Below, in pieces: positions 29,743 to 37,664 of a DNA stretch of 64,000 bases. Positions within the stretch are counted from its first letter, which is position 1. Each line of letters begins with the position of its first letter. The translations under genes were made by a program, and so were the position numbers. The stretch lies in the NCBI GenBank assembly GCA_030147805.1, contig JASBUR010000021.1, positions 1 to 64,000 of the forward strand, written 5' to 3'. The notes beneath the pieces are model-generated. The model was not told the origin of the DNA, did no database searches, and saw only the letters and a list, made by a program, of their open reading frames with translations. This DNA is from Sphingomonadaceae bacterium (GTDB taxonomy: Bacteria; Pseudomonadota; Alphaproteobacteria; Sphingomonadales; Sphingomonadaceae).

Positions 29743-31452
29743 TCAGTAGAGCTGGCCGCTGATCATCGCCGCCTGGCCCGCGCCCGGCCCGAGCGCGAGC
29801 GCCGGCAGGAAGGTCAGGCCGCCGAGGATCAGGATGAGGCCGACGAGCATGGCGACCCACAGCGGGCCGGTGGTCGGGAACGAGCCCGCCGACGGCGGCG
29901 TGAAGCGCTTGGCGGCGAGCGAGCCGGCGATCGCCAGCATCGGCAGGATGACGAAGAAGCGGCCGGCGAACATCGCGACGCCGAGCAGCGCGTCGTAGAA
30001 GCGCGTGTTCGCGGTGAGGCCCGCAAAGGCCGAGCCGTTGTTCGCGACCGCGCTGGTGAAGGCGTAGAGGATCTCCGAGAAGCCGTGCGGCCCCTTGGCG
30101 AGCGGCCCGGCGAGCCCCGCCCCGGTGACGCTGGCGATCGCGGTGCAGCCGAGGATCATCAGCGGCAGGATCGTGATCGCGAGCACCGCGAGCTTGACCT
30201 CGCGCGCCTCGATCTTCTTGCCGACATATTCGGGGCTGCGCCCGACCATCAGCCCGGCGACGAACACCGCGAGGATGGCGAAGAGCAGGATGCCGTAGAG
30301 GCCGGCGCCGACGCCGCCGATGATGATCTCGCCGAGCTGCATGTTGAGCAGCGGGATCATCCCGCCGATCGGCGTGAAGCTGCCGTGCATCGCATTGACC
30401 GCGCCGCAGGAGGCGGCGGTGGTGACGACGGCGAACAGCGCCGAGGCGGCGATGCCGAAGCGCGTCTCCTTGCCCTCCATGTTGCCGTCGGCCGCGTCGA
30501 CGCCGAGCGCCTGGTGGATCGGGTTGCCGGCGGCTTCGGCCCTGTAGGTGACGGTCGTTCCGGCGATGAACAGCACCAGCATCGCCGCGAGGATCGCCCA
30601 GCCCTGGCGGGTGTTGCCGACCGCCTTGCCGAACATCCAGGTCAGCCCGGCACCGGTCGCGAAGATCGACAGCATCTGGACGAAGTTGACGAGGTCGGTG
30701 GGGTTTTCGAACGGGTGCGCCGAATTGGCGTTGAAGAAGCCGCCGCCGTTGGTGCCGAACATCTTGATCGCCAGCTGCGACGCCACCGGCCCCAGCGCGA
30801 TCGTCTGCGACGCGCCCTCGACCGTCGTCGCCGTCACCGATCCGGCGAGCGTCTGCGGCACGCCACTGGCCATCAGGAAGATCGCGTAGGCGAGGCTGGC
30901 GGGCAGCAGCAGGTAGAGCGTGATGCGCGTGAGGTCGGCCCAGTAATTGCCGATACCCGTCGCCTCGCGCCGCGCGAAGCCGCGGACCAGCGCGAAGGCG
31001 AGCGCGATGCCCGTCGCCGCCGACAGGAAATTCTGCACGGTGAAGCCGAGCATCTGCACGAGATGCGACATCGTCGTTTCGCCACCATAGCTCTGCCAGT
31101 TGGTGTTGGTGACGAAGCTGATCGCGGTGGCGAACGCGAGATGCCCCGGCACCGCATCGAACCCCTGCGGATTGAGCGGCAGCACGTCCTGGAGCCGCAG
31201 CAGCGCGTAGAGCAGGAGGATGCCGGCGAGGTTGAACATCAGCATCGCGACCGCATAGCCGCGCCAGCTCTGCTCGCGCGCCGGGTCGATTCCGCCGGCC
31301 GTGTAGAGCAGCCGCTCGAGCGGGCCGAGGACGGGGTGCAGCGGCGTCCGCCGGCCCGCGTAGAGCGCGAACAGCCACGCGCCCATCGGCCGGGCGAGCG
31401 CCGCGACCAGCGCCGTGAACAACAGGATGAGAAGCCAGCCTTGGACGTTCAT
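29743..31452 (-). CDS. kdpA: Potassium-transporting ATPase subunit KdpA
   Basis: The 569-aa membrane protein has the four selectivity-filter-like loops of the KdpA/TrkH superfamily: [39 protein letters not shown] and [11 protein letters not shown]. It is the K+-binding and translocating subunit. The start [12 protein letters not shown] follows kdpF by about 20 bp. Confidence 0.98.
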   Translation of the reverse strand: MNVQGWLLILLFTALVAALARPMGAWLFALYAGRRTPLHPVLGPLERLLYTAGGIDPAREQSWRGYAVAMLMFNLAGILLLYALLRLQDVLPLNPQGFDAVPGHLAFATAISFVTNTNWQSYGGETTMSHLVQMLGFTVQNFLSAATGIALAFALVRGFARREATGIGNYWADLTRITLYLLLPASLAYAIFLMASGVPQTLAGSVTATTVEGASQTIALGPVASQLAIKMFGTNGGGFFNANSAHPFENPTDLVNFVQMLSIFATGAGLTWMFGKAVGNTRQGWAILAAMLVLFIAGTTVTYRAEAAGNPIHQALGVDAADGNMEGKETRFGIAASALFAVVTTAASCGAVNAMHGSFTPIGGMIPLLNMQLGEIIIGGVGAGLYGILLFAILAVFVAGLMVGRSPEYVGKKIEAREVKLAVLAITILPLMILGCTAIASVTGAGLAGPLAKGPHGFSEILYAFTSAVANNGSAFAGLTANTRFYDALLGVAMFAGRFFVILPMLAIAGSLAAKRFTPPSAGSFPTTGPLWVAMLVGLILILGGLTFLPALALGPGAGQAAMISGQLY

Positions 31453-31473
31453 CGCGCGTCTCCGCAGAAGGGG

Positions 31474-31563
31474 TCAGAAGCGCTCGGGTCGCAGCAGGAC
31501 GACCACGAGGTAGACGAGGAGGCCGGCAGCGGTCAGCGCGCCGAGCCAGAGGTCGAGAATCAT
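31474..31563 (-). CDS. kdpF: KdpF, 29-aa potassium ATPase subunit
   Basis: This gene is too short for the ORF track. The minus strand reads MILDLWLGALTAAGLL, then VYLVVVLLRPERF and a stop: one membrane helix ending in the typical KdpF tail RPERF. KdpF is a single-helix peptide at the KdpA/KdpB interface that stabilises the complex with lipid. TGGAGA precedes the ATG. It lies immediately upstream of kdpA. Confidence 0.93.
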   Translation of the reverse strand: MILDLWLGALTAAGLLVYLVVVLLRPERF

Positions 31564-31577
31564 GGGCGGTCTCCAGG

Positions 31578-31661
31578 TCAGGCCCGTTCGCCGAGCGTGA
31601 TGCAGGCAAGGCCCAACAGGGCGAGCCCGAGGGTGATTCCGATCCACAGCAAATCGTCCAC
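31578..31661 (-). CDS. 27-aa single-helix membrane micro-protein upstream of kdpF
   Basis: A GTG start with GAGGAGA six bases upstream opens a 27-aa frame, MDDLLWIGITLGLALLGLAC then ITLGERA, ending 14 bases before the kdpF ATG. One hydrophobic helix spans most of it. Small single-helix ORFs are known in this position in other kdp operons, but I know of no assigned role. The strong RBS and tight spacing support real translation. Confidence 0.65.
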   Translation of the reverse strand: MDDLLWIGITLGLALLGLACITLGERA

Positions 31662-31673
31662 GGCGAGCTCTCC

Positions 31674-31778
31674 TCAGAAGGACGCGGTGAGCGAGAACAG
31701 CACGGCGGCGTCGGTGATGTCGTGATCTGGATCAACGAGACGGCGGTTCGCGTCGGCGCCGACGAGCGGAATGGGCAT
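31674..31778 (-). CDS. 34-aa ORF heading the kdp transcript (possible porin C-terminal remnant)
   Basis: AGGAGG lies nine bases before an ATG that opens a 34-codon frame. The last residues, DITDAAVLFSLTASF, alternate hydrophobic residues and end in Phe. That pattern is typical of the last strand of outer-membrane beta-barrels. It may therefore be the remnant of a porin gene whose 5' part was lost, or an independent micro-protein. The stop is 12 bases before the GTG of the next ORF, so the three small frames run in series to kdpA. Confidence 0.45.
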   Translation of the reverse strand: MPIPLVGADANRRLVDPDHDITDAAVLFSLTASF

Positions 31779-31884
31779 CGAGAAGGGCCTCCTGATGGCC
31801 GCAGGCCACGCCCGGCATCGGGCGGCGGCGCTACGGCGATGATCGAGGCAGGTTGATTAGGCGCATCGCGCGTAAGTCTTCCAT
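31779..31884 (-). promoter_or_regulatory. kdp leader with short uORF and competing GGCC stems
   Basis: A 17-codon frame (31831-31884) contains an internal ATG at 31866 with GGAAGA at good spacing; from there the peptide is MRLINLPRSSP. A GCCCG-ATGC-CGGGC stem follows. Three GGCC blocks then appear (804-807, 797-800 and 786-789, all +31000). Blocks 1+2 can pair and leave the downstream AGGAGG free, or 2+3 can pair and mask part of it. This looks like a translational or transcriptional attenuator; it is inferred from sequence only. Confidence 0.45.
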
Positions 31885-32070
31885 ACCGAGCCGGTCCGAT
31901 CGGCATATGTTCGGCGTAAGTTTTTGCCGATTTTGGAGCCGGCAGGCGGCGTTGCACGCGCGGCGCGGGTCGCCGGTCGCGGGGTTCGGCACGGCCGGGC
32001 GCCGGGTGGGGTGAAAAAGCCGGACGGCGTGATATATACGACTAACGCAGTTGATGGAGAGCGCAGACAC

Positions 32071-33267
32071 ATGGCGACCGAGGCCCCCACGATCACCCTG
32101 ACCGCGCCCGATCCGGTCAAGCCGATCTCGATCGAGCGGGCCGCCGGGCTGGTGCCGCTGAAGAGCGAGCAGCAGACCGCGCTCGAGGCCAAGGTCGAGA
32201 GCTTCGTCGACGATCTCGTCGCGCAGGACGCCAACAGTCCCGAGTTCGGCAAGCGCGTCGATGCGCTGACCGCGCTCGGGCGGCGCGAGATCGCCGAGGC
32301 GGCGGGCTATTCGAACCGCTTCCTCGATCGGCCGGTGCGCGCCATGGACAAGGAGAGCGGCGTCGGCACCGACCTCGCCGAGCTGCGGCGGACGATCGAG
32401 GATCTCGATCCCGGCAAGCGCGGCGACCTGATGACCCGGAAAAAGCTGTTCGGCGTCATCCCCTTCGGCAACAAGCTGCGCGACTATTTCGACAGCTACC
32501 AGTCGGCGCAGGGCCATATCTCGTCGATCCTCGCGCGGCTCGGCAGCGGCAAGGACGAGCTGCTGCTCGACAACGCCGCGATCGACGTCGAGCGGCAGAA
32601 CCTGTGGGCCACCATGGGCAAGCTCGAGCAGATGATCTACGTCTCGAAGGCGCTCGACGCGCAGCTCGAGGGCAAGGCGATGGAGCTCGAGGCGACCGAG
32701 CCGGCCAAGGCCAAGGCGATCCGCGAGAGCGCGCTGTTCTACGTCCGCCAGCGCACCACCGACCTGCTGACGCAGATGGCGGTGACGGTGCAGGGCTATC
32801 TGGCGCTCGATCTCGTCAAGAAGAACAATGTCGAGCTGGTCAAGGGCGTCGACCGCGCCTCGACGACGACCGTTGCGGCGCTGCGCACCGCGGTCACCGT
32901 CGCGCAGGCAATGACCAACCAGCGGCTGGTGCTCGAGCAGATCACCAGTCTCAACACGACCACCGCCAACATCATCGATTCGACCGGCGCGCTGCTCAAG
33001 GACAATACCGCGCGCATCCACGAGCAGGCGGCGTCGGCGACGATCCCCGTCGAGACGCTCAAGCGCGCCTTCCAGAACATCTACGACACGATGGATGCGA
33101 TCGACAGCTTCAAGCTCAAGTCGCTCGATTCGATGAAGACCACGGTCAACGCGCTGACCAGCGAGGTCGAGAAGTCGCGCGGCTACATCGCGCGCGCCGA
33201 AGGCGCGGCGCAGGCGCGGATCGACGGCGGCGTCCAGTCGCCGTTCAGCGCCATCGAAGCGAAGTAG
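32071..33267 (+). CDS. TelA-family (toxic anion resistance) protein
   Basis: The 398-aa mostly helical protein matches the TelA/KlaA family: ALGRREIAEAAGYSNRFLDRPVRAM, DLDPGKRGDLMTRKKLFGVIPFGNKLRDYFDSYQSAQGHI, and long helices with TTVAALRTAVTVAQAMTNQRLVLEQI. Relatives are linked to tellurite and cell-envelope stress, with no known enzymatic activity. The start MATEAPTITL follows TGGAGA. A GTGAAA/TATATA promoter-like pair lies about 35-60 bp upstream. It is divergent from kdp and two bases from the next gene. Confidence 0.88.
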   Translation: MATEAPTITLTAPDPVKPISIERAAGLVPLKSEQQTALEAKVESFVDDLVAQDANSPEFGKRVDALTALGRREIAEAAGYSNRFLDRPVRAMDKESGVGTDLAELRRTIEDLDPGKRGDLMTRKKLFGVIPFGNKLRDYFDSYQSAQGHISSILARLGSGKDELLLDNAAIDVERQNLWATMGKLEQMIYVSKALDAQLEGKAMELEATEPAKAKAIRESALFYVRQRTTDLLTQMAVTVQGYLALDLVKKNNVELVKGVDRASTTTVAALRTAVTVAQAMTNQRLVLEQITSLNTTTANIIDSTGALLKDNTARIHEQAASATIPVETLKRAFQNIYDTMDAIDSFKLKSLDSMKTTVNALTSEVEKSRGYIARAEGAAQARIDGGVQSPFSAIEAK

Positions 33268-33268
33268 C

Positions 33269-33979
33269 TTGGTCCTCGACCCCGATCGCGCGCTCGAACG
33301 CGCCGAAGACTTCCTGCGCCGGCACATGAAGTCGAAGGCGACGCGCGAGGCCGAGCGCCGCTCGCGCCAGCGCGCGATGGGCGAGCTCGGCCGCCGCGTC
33401 GGCCGCGCCGCCGCGGTCACCGGCGCGTCGGGCGTCGGCGTGCTCGGCTATGGGCTGGCGGTCGCCCCGGTCGGCGCGAGCGGGCTGATCGCGGCGGGCG
33501 CCGCGACGCTCGTCGCCGCCGGTGCCGCGCTGTTCTGGCCGTCGCGCCGGCCGCAGGGCAGCGCCGCGCTGACGATGGTCGGCCTCGGCACGCTGACGCT
33601 CGAGGCCGAGGATTGGCTGCTGCGCCAGCGCAATTCGATGCCGGGCCGCGCCGCGCCGTCGATCGACGCGATCCTGCTGCGGCTGCACGACATCCAGCCC
33701 TATCTCGCCAAGCTCGATCCCAACGCCCCGCTCGCCGGCGAGGCGCGGCGGCTGATCGGCGAGCATCTGCCGCGGCTGGTCAATTCCTATCTCGGCGTGC
33801 CCGCGAGCGCGCGCGACGCCAACCCCGAGATCGCCAAGCGGCTGATCGGCGGACTGGGCATCGTCGCCGGCGAGATGCAGCGGCTGTGCGAGGAGCTGAG
33901 CCGCGACCAGCTGCTGAACTTCGAGACGCAGGGCCGCTTCCTCGAGACGCGCTATGGCGACGACGCGGTCGGCCCTTAG
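33269..33979 (+). CDS. XpaC-like membrane protein paired with TelA
   Basis: The 236-aa protein begins with a TTG one base after the TelA stop. It has a basic helical start (AEDFLRRHMKSKATREAERRSRQR), two hydrophobic segments (about residues 45-90) and a helical C-terminal domain. XpaC family proteins (DUF2208-like, once called bromo-chloroindolyl phosphate hydrolysis proteins) sit beside TelA in Bacillus and other bacteria, and the topology fits. The match is by layout and context, not by strong motifs. Confidence 0.55.
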   Translation: MVLDPDRALERAEDFLRRHMKSKATREAERRSRQRAMGELGRRVGRAAAVTGASGVGVLGYGLAVAPVGASGLIAAGAATLVAAGAALFWPSRRPQGSAALTMVGLGTLTLEAEDWLLRQRNSMPGRAAPSIDAILLRLHDIQPYLAKLDPNAPLAGEARRLIGEHLPRLVNSYLGVPASARDANPEIAKRLIGGLGIVAGEMQRLCEELSRDQLLNFETQGRFLETRYGDDAVGP

Positions 33980-33988
33980 CCCACCGCG

Positions 33989-34525
33989 CTAGCGGCGCGG
34001 CGGCGGCGGGGTTTGAACGCGGGCCAGCTCGACCGGCAGGATCGACACGCCGAACAGCTTCCAGCGGCCGGCATCCCATTGATAGTAAAGATCGAAGCTG
34101 ATGGCGGTCGGCCGTAGCCCGAAGCTTCCCTGCGCGCGCAGCACGCCCGGCGCGATGATCGCCGGCGCGGCCGAATAGGTCGGTGCCAGCAGGACGGTGT
34201 TCGACAGGTCGATGCCCTGGCTGCGCAGATCGGCGAAGATCGTCGCGAGCCGGGCGGCGTCGTTGTTCGCCTGGAATCCCGGCGAACCGAGATCGCGCAG
34301 CACCGAATAATTGCCGGCGCGGTTGGCATGATCGATGGCGAGCATCGTGCTCCACACCATCTTCGACAGCTCGAGCGCGCTCGGCACCGGCTGCGCGGCG
34401 ACCGCCGGCGGCGGCGTCTGCGCGGCGGCCGGCATGGCGCTCGCGCTCACGAGCGCCGCGACGATCGCGACGAAGACGGCCGGGGCGCGACGCCCCGGCC
34501 CTCCTTTCGTCGACCGCTCGTTCAC
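33989..34525 (-). CDS. Secreted protein coupled to the YadA-like adhesin
   Basis: The 178-aa product has a signal peptide (VFVAIVAALVSASAMPAAAQ) and a mature domain that looks like an NTF2-type alpha+beta fold: VWSTMLAIDHANRAGNYSVLRDL, then YYQWDAGRWKLFGVSILPVEL at the end. Its ATG overlaps the TGA of the adhesin gene (ATGA), so the two are translationally coupled and it may act in the biogenesis or anchoring of the adhesin. The family assignment is inference. Confidence 0.65.
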   Translation of the reverse strand: MNERSTKGGPGRRAPAVFVAIVAALVSASAMPAAAQTPPPAVAAQPVPSALELSKMVWSTMLAIDHANRAGNYSVLRDLGSPGFQANNDAARLATIFADLRSQGIDLSNTVLLAPTYSAAPAIIAPGVLRAQGSFGLRPTAISFDLYYQWDAGRWKLFGVSILPVELARVQTPPPPRR

Positions 34526-35895
34526 CAGGCGACCTGGAAGCCGGCCCGCCCGCCGACCTCGCCCGAGTCGAGCCCGACGCCGATGCCGGCCGAGAAGGCC
34601 GACATTTCGCCGACGCGCGCCGACACCGCCGAGCTGAACGCCGTGCGCTTCTGGAAATAGCCGAAGCCGCCCGACAGCGCATAATTGGCGCGGTCGGGGA
34701 TCGACGGGCTGTCCATCGCCAGCGCCATCGCCACGCCCTCGTTGGCGGTGCGGATGTCGCGGCGGTTGACGTCGGCGAGATCGAAGAGCGTCGCGGTCTG
34801 GCCCTGCAGCGTGGCGATCGCGGCGGTATTGGCCGCGGTGTTCGCCAGCAGCGTGGTGTTGCGCCCGAGGACGCCGTTGGCGTCGACCGTCGCGACGCCG
34901 ACCGAGGCGGCCGTCTGCGCCGCCGTGCTCGCGGTGATATCGCCGACGCGGACCGAGCTGCCGGTGCCGCCGAGCACCACCTGGTTGTCGACGGTCGCGG
35001 TCGCGCCGAAGCCGATCGCGGTCGAGTTGGCGCCCGACGCGACGCTGTTCTTGCCGACCGCCGTCGCCTGCACGCCGCTCGCGCTGGCCTGGTGACCCGC
35101 CGACAGCGACAGATTGCCGGTGGCGCGCGACTGCCAGCCGAACGCCTGCGCGCCGCGGCCCGAGGCCACCGACTCGCCGCCGACGGCGGTGGCATGGAAG
35201 CCCGAGGCGAGCGCCTGGTCGCCGAGCGCGACCGCATCCTCGTCCGAGGCGACGGCGGCATTGCCGATGGCGACCGCGGTGCCGAGCGAGGCGGTGTTGG
35301 CCGATGCCGTCGTCGCCATGTTGCCGATCGCGATGCCGCTGATGCCGCTGCCGACGGCGAAATTGCCGACCGCGACCGAGGTTGCGCCGCCGGCGGCGGC
35401 GCTCTTGCCGACCGCAGTGGCGTTGGCGCCCGCCGCATTCGCCTGATGGCCCGCCGCGAGCGACAGCCCGCCCGCCGCATTGGCCTGCCAGCCGAAGGCC
35501 TGCGCGCCGCGTCCCGAGGCGACCGATTCGCCGCCAACCGCGGTCGAGTGGAAGCCCGATGCCGTCGCCTTGTCACCGAAGGCAGCGGCATCCTCGTCGG
35601 AGGCGACGGCGGCGTTGCCGACCGCGACCGACTGGCCGAGCGAGGCGGCATTGGCGCTCGCGGTGGTCGCGCCGATGCCGACCGAGACCGACTGCGCCGC
35701 GGGCGCCAGCGCGCCGTTGCCGACCGCGGTCGCCGAGGCGCCGGCCGCGAGCGCGTTGACGCCGCACTCGGTGCTGTTCGCCCCCGCGCCGACGTTGCAT
35801 TCCGGCGTCGCGTCGGCGAGCGCCGGACTCGCGGTGAACAGCGCCAATCCCGTCGCCGCCAGCAGGCGCAGCTGTAGCCTTCCCATATTGGTCAT
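34522..35895 (-). CDS. YadA-like trimeric autotransporter adhesin
   Basis: The 457-aa protein has a signal peptide (LRLLAATGLALFTASPALA). A head of YadA-type left-handed repeats follows (TAVGNGAL, SVAVGNAAVAS, STAVGGESVASG, TSVAVGNFAV), then a short neck and stalk (ANTAAIATLQGQTATLFDLAD). A C-terminal four-strand anchor ends in FQVAW. Such proteins trimerise in the outer membrane and bind surfaces or host matrix. The head holds a 118-residue internal duplication. The ATG at 35895 has GAGGACGAG upstream. Confidence 0.88.
   Translation of the reverse strand: MTNMGRLQLRLLAATGLALFTASPALADATPECNVGAGANSTECGVNALAAGASATAVGNGALAPAAQSVSVGIGATTASANAASLGQSVAVGNAAVASDEDAAAFGDKATASGFHSTAVGGESVASGRGAQAFGWQANAAGGLSLAAGHQANAAGANATAVGKSAAAGGATSVAVGNFAVGSGISGIAIGNMATTASANTASLGTAVAIGNAAVASDEDAVALGDQALASGFHATAVGGESVASGRGAQAFGWQSRATGNLSLSAGHQASASGVQATAVGKNSVASGANSTAIGFGATATVDNQVVLGGTGSSVRVGDITASTAAQTAASVGVATVDANGVLGRNTTLLANTAANTAAIATLQGQTATLFDLADVNRRDIRTANEGVAMALAMDSPSIPDRANYALSGGFGYFQKRTAFSSAVSARVGEMSAFSAGIGVGLDSGEVGGRAGFQVAW
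35040..35650 (-). repeat. 354-bp tandem duplication inside the YadA-like head
   Basis: Two blocks offset by exactly 354 bp (118 codons) share the order GNAAVASDEDA, ASGFH, AVGGESVASGRGAQAFGWQ and AGHQA in the protein and long stretches of identical DNA. For example, CTGCCAGCCGAA occurs at 35131 (with one variant base) and at 35485. The duplication keeps the frame and lengthens the adhesin head. Confidence 0.85.
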
Positions 35896-36104
35896 CGTCT
35901 CGTCCTCCCTCTTGAAAAATTCCCCGATTAGAACCCAGCTACGCGTCGCCGGGTGGGGTGGATGCGCGCGCCGCCTGATTTGTGGCGGCTGCGGCCGCGG
36001 CGCCGGCGCGGGGCGCTTCGGGCCGGCTCGCCGCCCCTGCGCGCAGCGTCGTTGACAGCGGCCGGCGGCTGACGCTTGATCGGCGCGGGAGGCGCGCCGC
36101 GCGG

Positions 36105-36375
36105 ATGGCGACGAAGGGCAAGGCACCGACAAAGGCCGTCGCGGCCCGGGCCGCGGCGCGACCTGCGCGAGCGCCGCACGCCGCAGCCCGGCCGCTGCGG
36201 GGACGCGCGCCAGCGGCGGCGCCGGTCCGACTGTTCCAGATCTATTTCGAGCCCTGGCAGCGCGACCTGCTCGATCCCGCCTTCATCCCGTTCGACAATT
36301 CGGGTGTACGGTCGGAGCGGCTCGAATTCGACGTGTTCGAACGGCTCGCCGCGTCGAAGGCGACCGCGGGAGCGG
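36105..36375 (+). pseudogene. 5' fragment of a glycosyltransferase-like gene
   Basis: From the ATG at 36105 the frame has a basic, low-complexity start and then a family-like block: LFQIYFEPWQRDLLDP, AFIPFDNSG and LEFDVFERLAAS. This resembles the N-terminus of a group of glycosyltransferase-like proteins that begin with an IFQIYY...LDP..IPLDN motif. After about 36365 the frame (open to 36560) becomes Arg/Pro-rich, because it runs antisense to another gene fragment. The 3' part of the gene is missing. The family name is uncertain; the truncation is clear. Confidence 0.5.
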
Positions 36376-36573
36376 CGTCACCGATCCAACGCTGGCGGTC
36401 AGCCCGCGCAGGAAGGGCAGGAATTCGGGGTTCATCTCAACCGCGGGCACCGCAAAGCCGGCCTCGGCAGCCATCGTCGCCGCGGCGCCCCAGTGCGAGG
36501 CGACGTCGAGCACCCGGCGCCGGGCGGCAGCTGCTCGCGGTCGCTCAAAGCAGTTACTGACTACTTCTGGCAA
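36376..36573 (-). pseudogene. Fragment of a SAM-dependent methyltransferase-like gene
   Basis: On the minus strand RRVLDVASHWGAAATMAAEAGF, then VEMNPEFLPFLRG, resembles motif I and II of class I methyltransferases. The match covers about 45 residues and stops where the oppositely oriented fragment begins. Neither a full N-terminus nor the C-terminal half is present. The two fragments meet tail to tail at roughly 36375, which looks like a deletion or rearrangement scar. Confidence 0.45.
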
Positions 36574-36612
36574 ATGGGTTAGCGTTCATCCGTTCGGCCC
36601 GGGGGGCGGTGC

Positions 36613-37314
36613 ATGGTGCAAGCGGGTATTGCCCTAATTGTCAGCTCGCTGCTGGCCATAGCTCTCGTTGCTCTATTCCACCGATGGAGAAGCGTCGGGG
36701 AAGGCCTATCGGCGACATCGGCCTTTGTAACTGTTTTAGCCGTTCTGTTGACAGCATACTGGTTCATAGTCCTCAGGCCGGATGCGCCGAGGCTGAGAAT
36801 CGGCATCCAGGCGACGCCGATTAGTCTAGCGAACGATGACCTGTTGTTGGTGTTCGAAGTCGAAGTCCAAAACGTCGGCGGCGCGCCGGTAAGGTTTGAG
36901 CAAGACGATGCGCGCGGCGGTGGCGCGGACGCGCTCCGCCCGTTCCAGTTAATGGTTCAGAAGGTCACTCCACTTCCCACTAAGGTGCGCGATGAGCTCC
37001 ATGCGGCCCGTGAAAGAGAAATGAGCAATCGCTTCCGTGTCATCGAGCCGGCTCCCGCCGACAATTGGGAACTCATGGCGTGGATCGATATGCAACCGCA
37101 CGCGTCCATCGCCGTCGGCGAAGCCGACAGTTTTTACTTCAGAACCTTAGTTAAGTGCGAGCCTGATCTCAGGATGTACGCGACAGTCAGAATTGCGCAG
37201 ACAGACGATAGAATAAGCCAGATTGTACACAAATTGCGCGGGGATGAGCACCGATTCGGTTGGATCAAGCAGGTGCTAGTTGATGCAAGCACTGCGTGTG
37301 GGGGCAAAAAATGA
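36613..37314 (+). CDS. Membrane protein of unknown function (accessory island)
   Basis: The 233-aa product has two N-terminal membrane helices (IALIVSSLLAIALVALF and SAFVTVLAVLLTAYWFIVL) and a soluble C-terminal domain rich in beta strands (LLLVFEVEVQNVGGAPVRF, FYFRTLVKCEPDLRMYATVRI). No family was recognised. GGGGGGCGG precedes the ATG. Codon use is less GC-biased than in surrounding genes, suggesting recent acquisition. Its TGA overlaps the ATG of the following lipoprotein gene. Confidence 0.65.
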   Translation: MVQAGIALIVSSLLAIALVALFHRWRSVGEGLSATSAFVTVLAVLLTAYWFIVLRPDAPRLRIGIQATPISLANDDLLLVFEVEVQNVGGAPVRFEQDDARGGGADALRPFQLMVQKVTPLPTKVRDELHAAREREMSNRFRVIEPAPADNWELMAWIDMQPHASIAVGEADSFYFRTLVKCEPDLRMYATVRIAQTDDRISQIVHKLRGDEHRFGWIKQVLVDASTACGGKK

Positions 37315-37589
37315 GGAGCGTTTCGAAATTTGCGATCGGGATTGTGTTGTACTTGTCAGGCTGTGGCAGTCCGGAAGCGCCCACAGATGCAACCGTGGCC
37401 GATGTGGAATCCTCAGATGCGGCGTCCGCCGTCGCTACCGACCTCGATGCGGATGAAGCAGGTGCAGCTGCAGTGGATGCCACTGTGGAGGAGGCAGTCT
37501 CCACCGATGCAGCGGCCGCAGTCGAGATGACTAGTGAGCCTATCGAGGCTCGTGAAATGCCGCCGCCGCCGCCCTCGCCTGGTGGCTAA
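37311..37589 (+). CDS. Small Asp/Ala-rich lipoprotein (accessory island)
   Basis: The 92-aa product has a lipoprotein signal (FAIGIVLYLSGC, good LSGC lipobox). The mature part is acidic and low-complexity, built mainly from Asp, Ala, Glu and Val (SSDAASAVATDLDADEAGAA), with a Pro-rich end (MPPPPPSPGG). It is probably an unstructured, envelope-anchored tether. The start at 37311 overlaps the stop of the membrane-protein gene, so the two are likely partners. The function is unknown. Confidence 0.65.
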   Translation: MRSVSKFAIGIVLYLSGCGSPEAPTDATVADVESSDAASAVATDLDADEAGAAAVDATVEEAVSTDAAAAVEMTSEPIEAREMPPPPPSPGG

Positions 37590-37664
37590 CCCTCACAGAG
37601 AATCAGTTTGCCGGGATAACGACGCGGGCCGTGCCGACAATCGCGCCGGCCTTCATTGAAGCCC

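Noticed and set aside
29053-31725. 890-aa plus-strand ORF over kdpA/kdpB
   Set aside because: It is a shadow of the strongly conserved kdp genes on the other strand.
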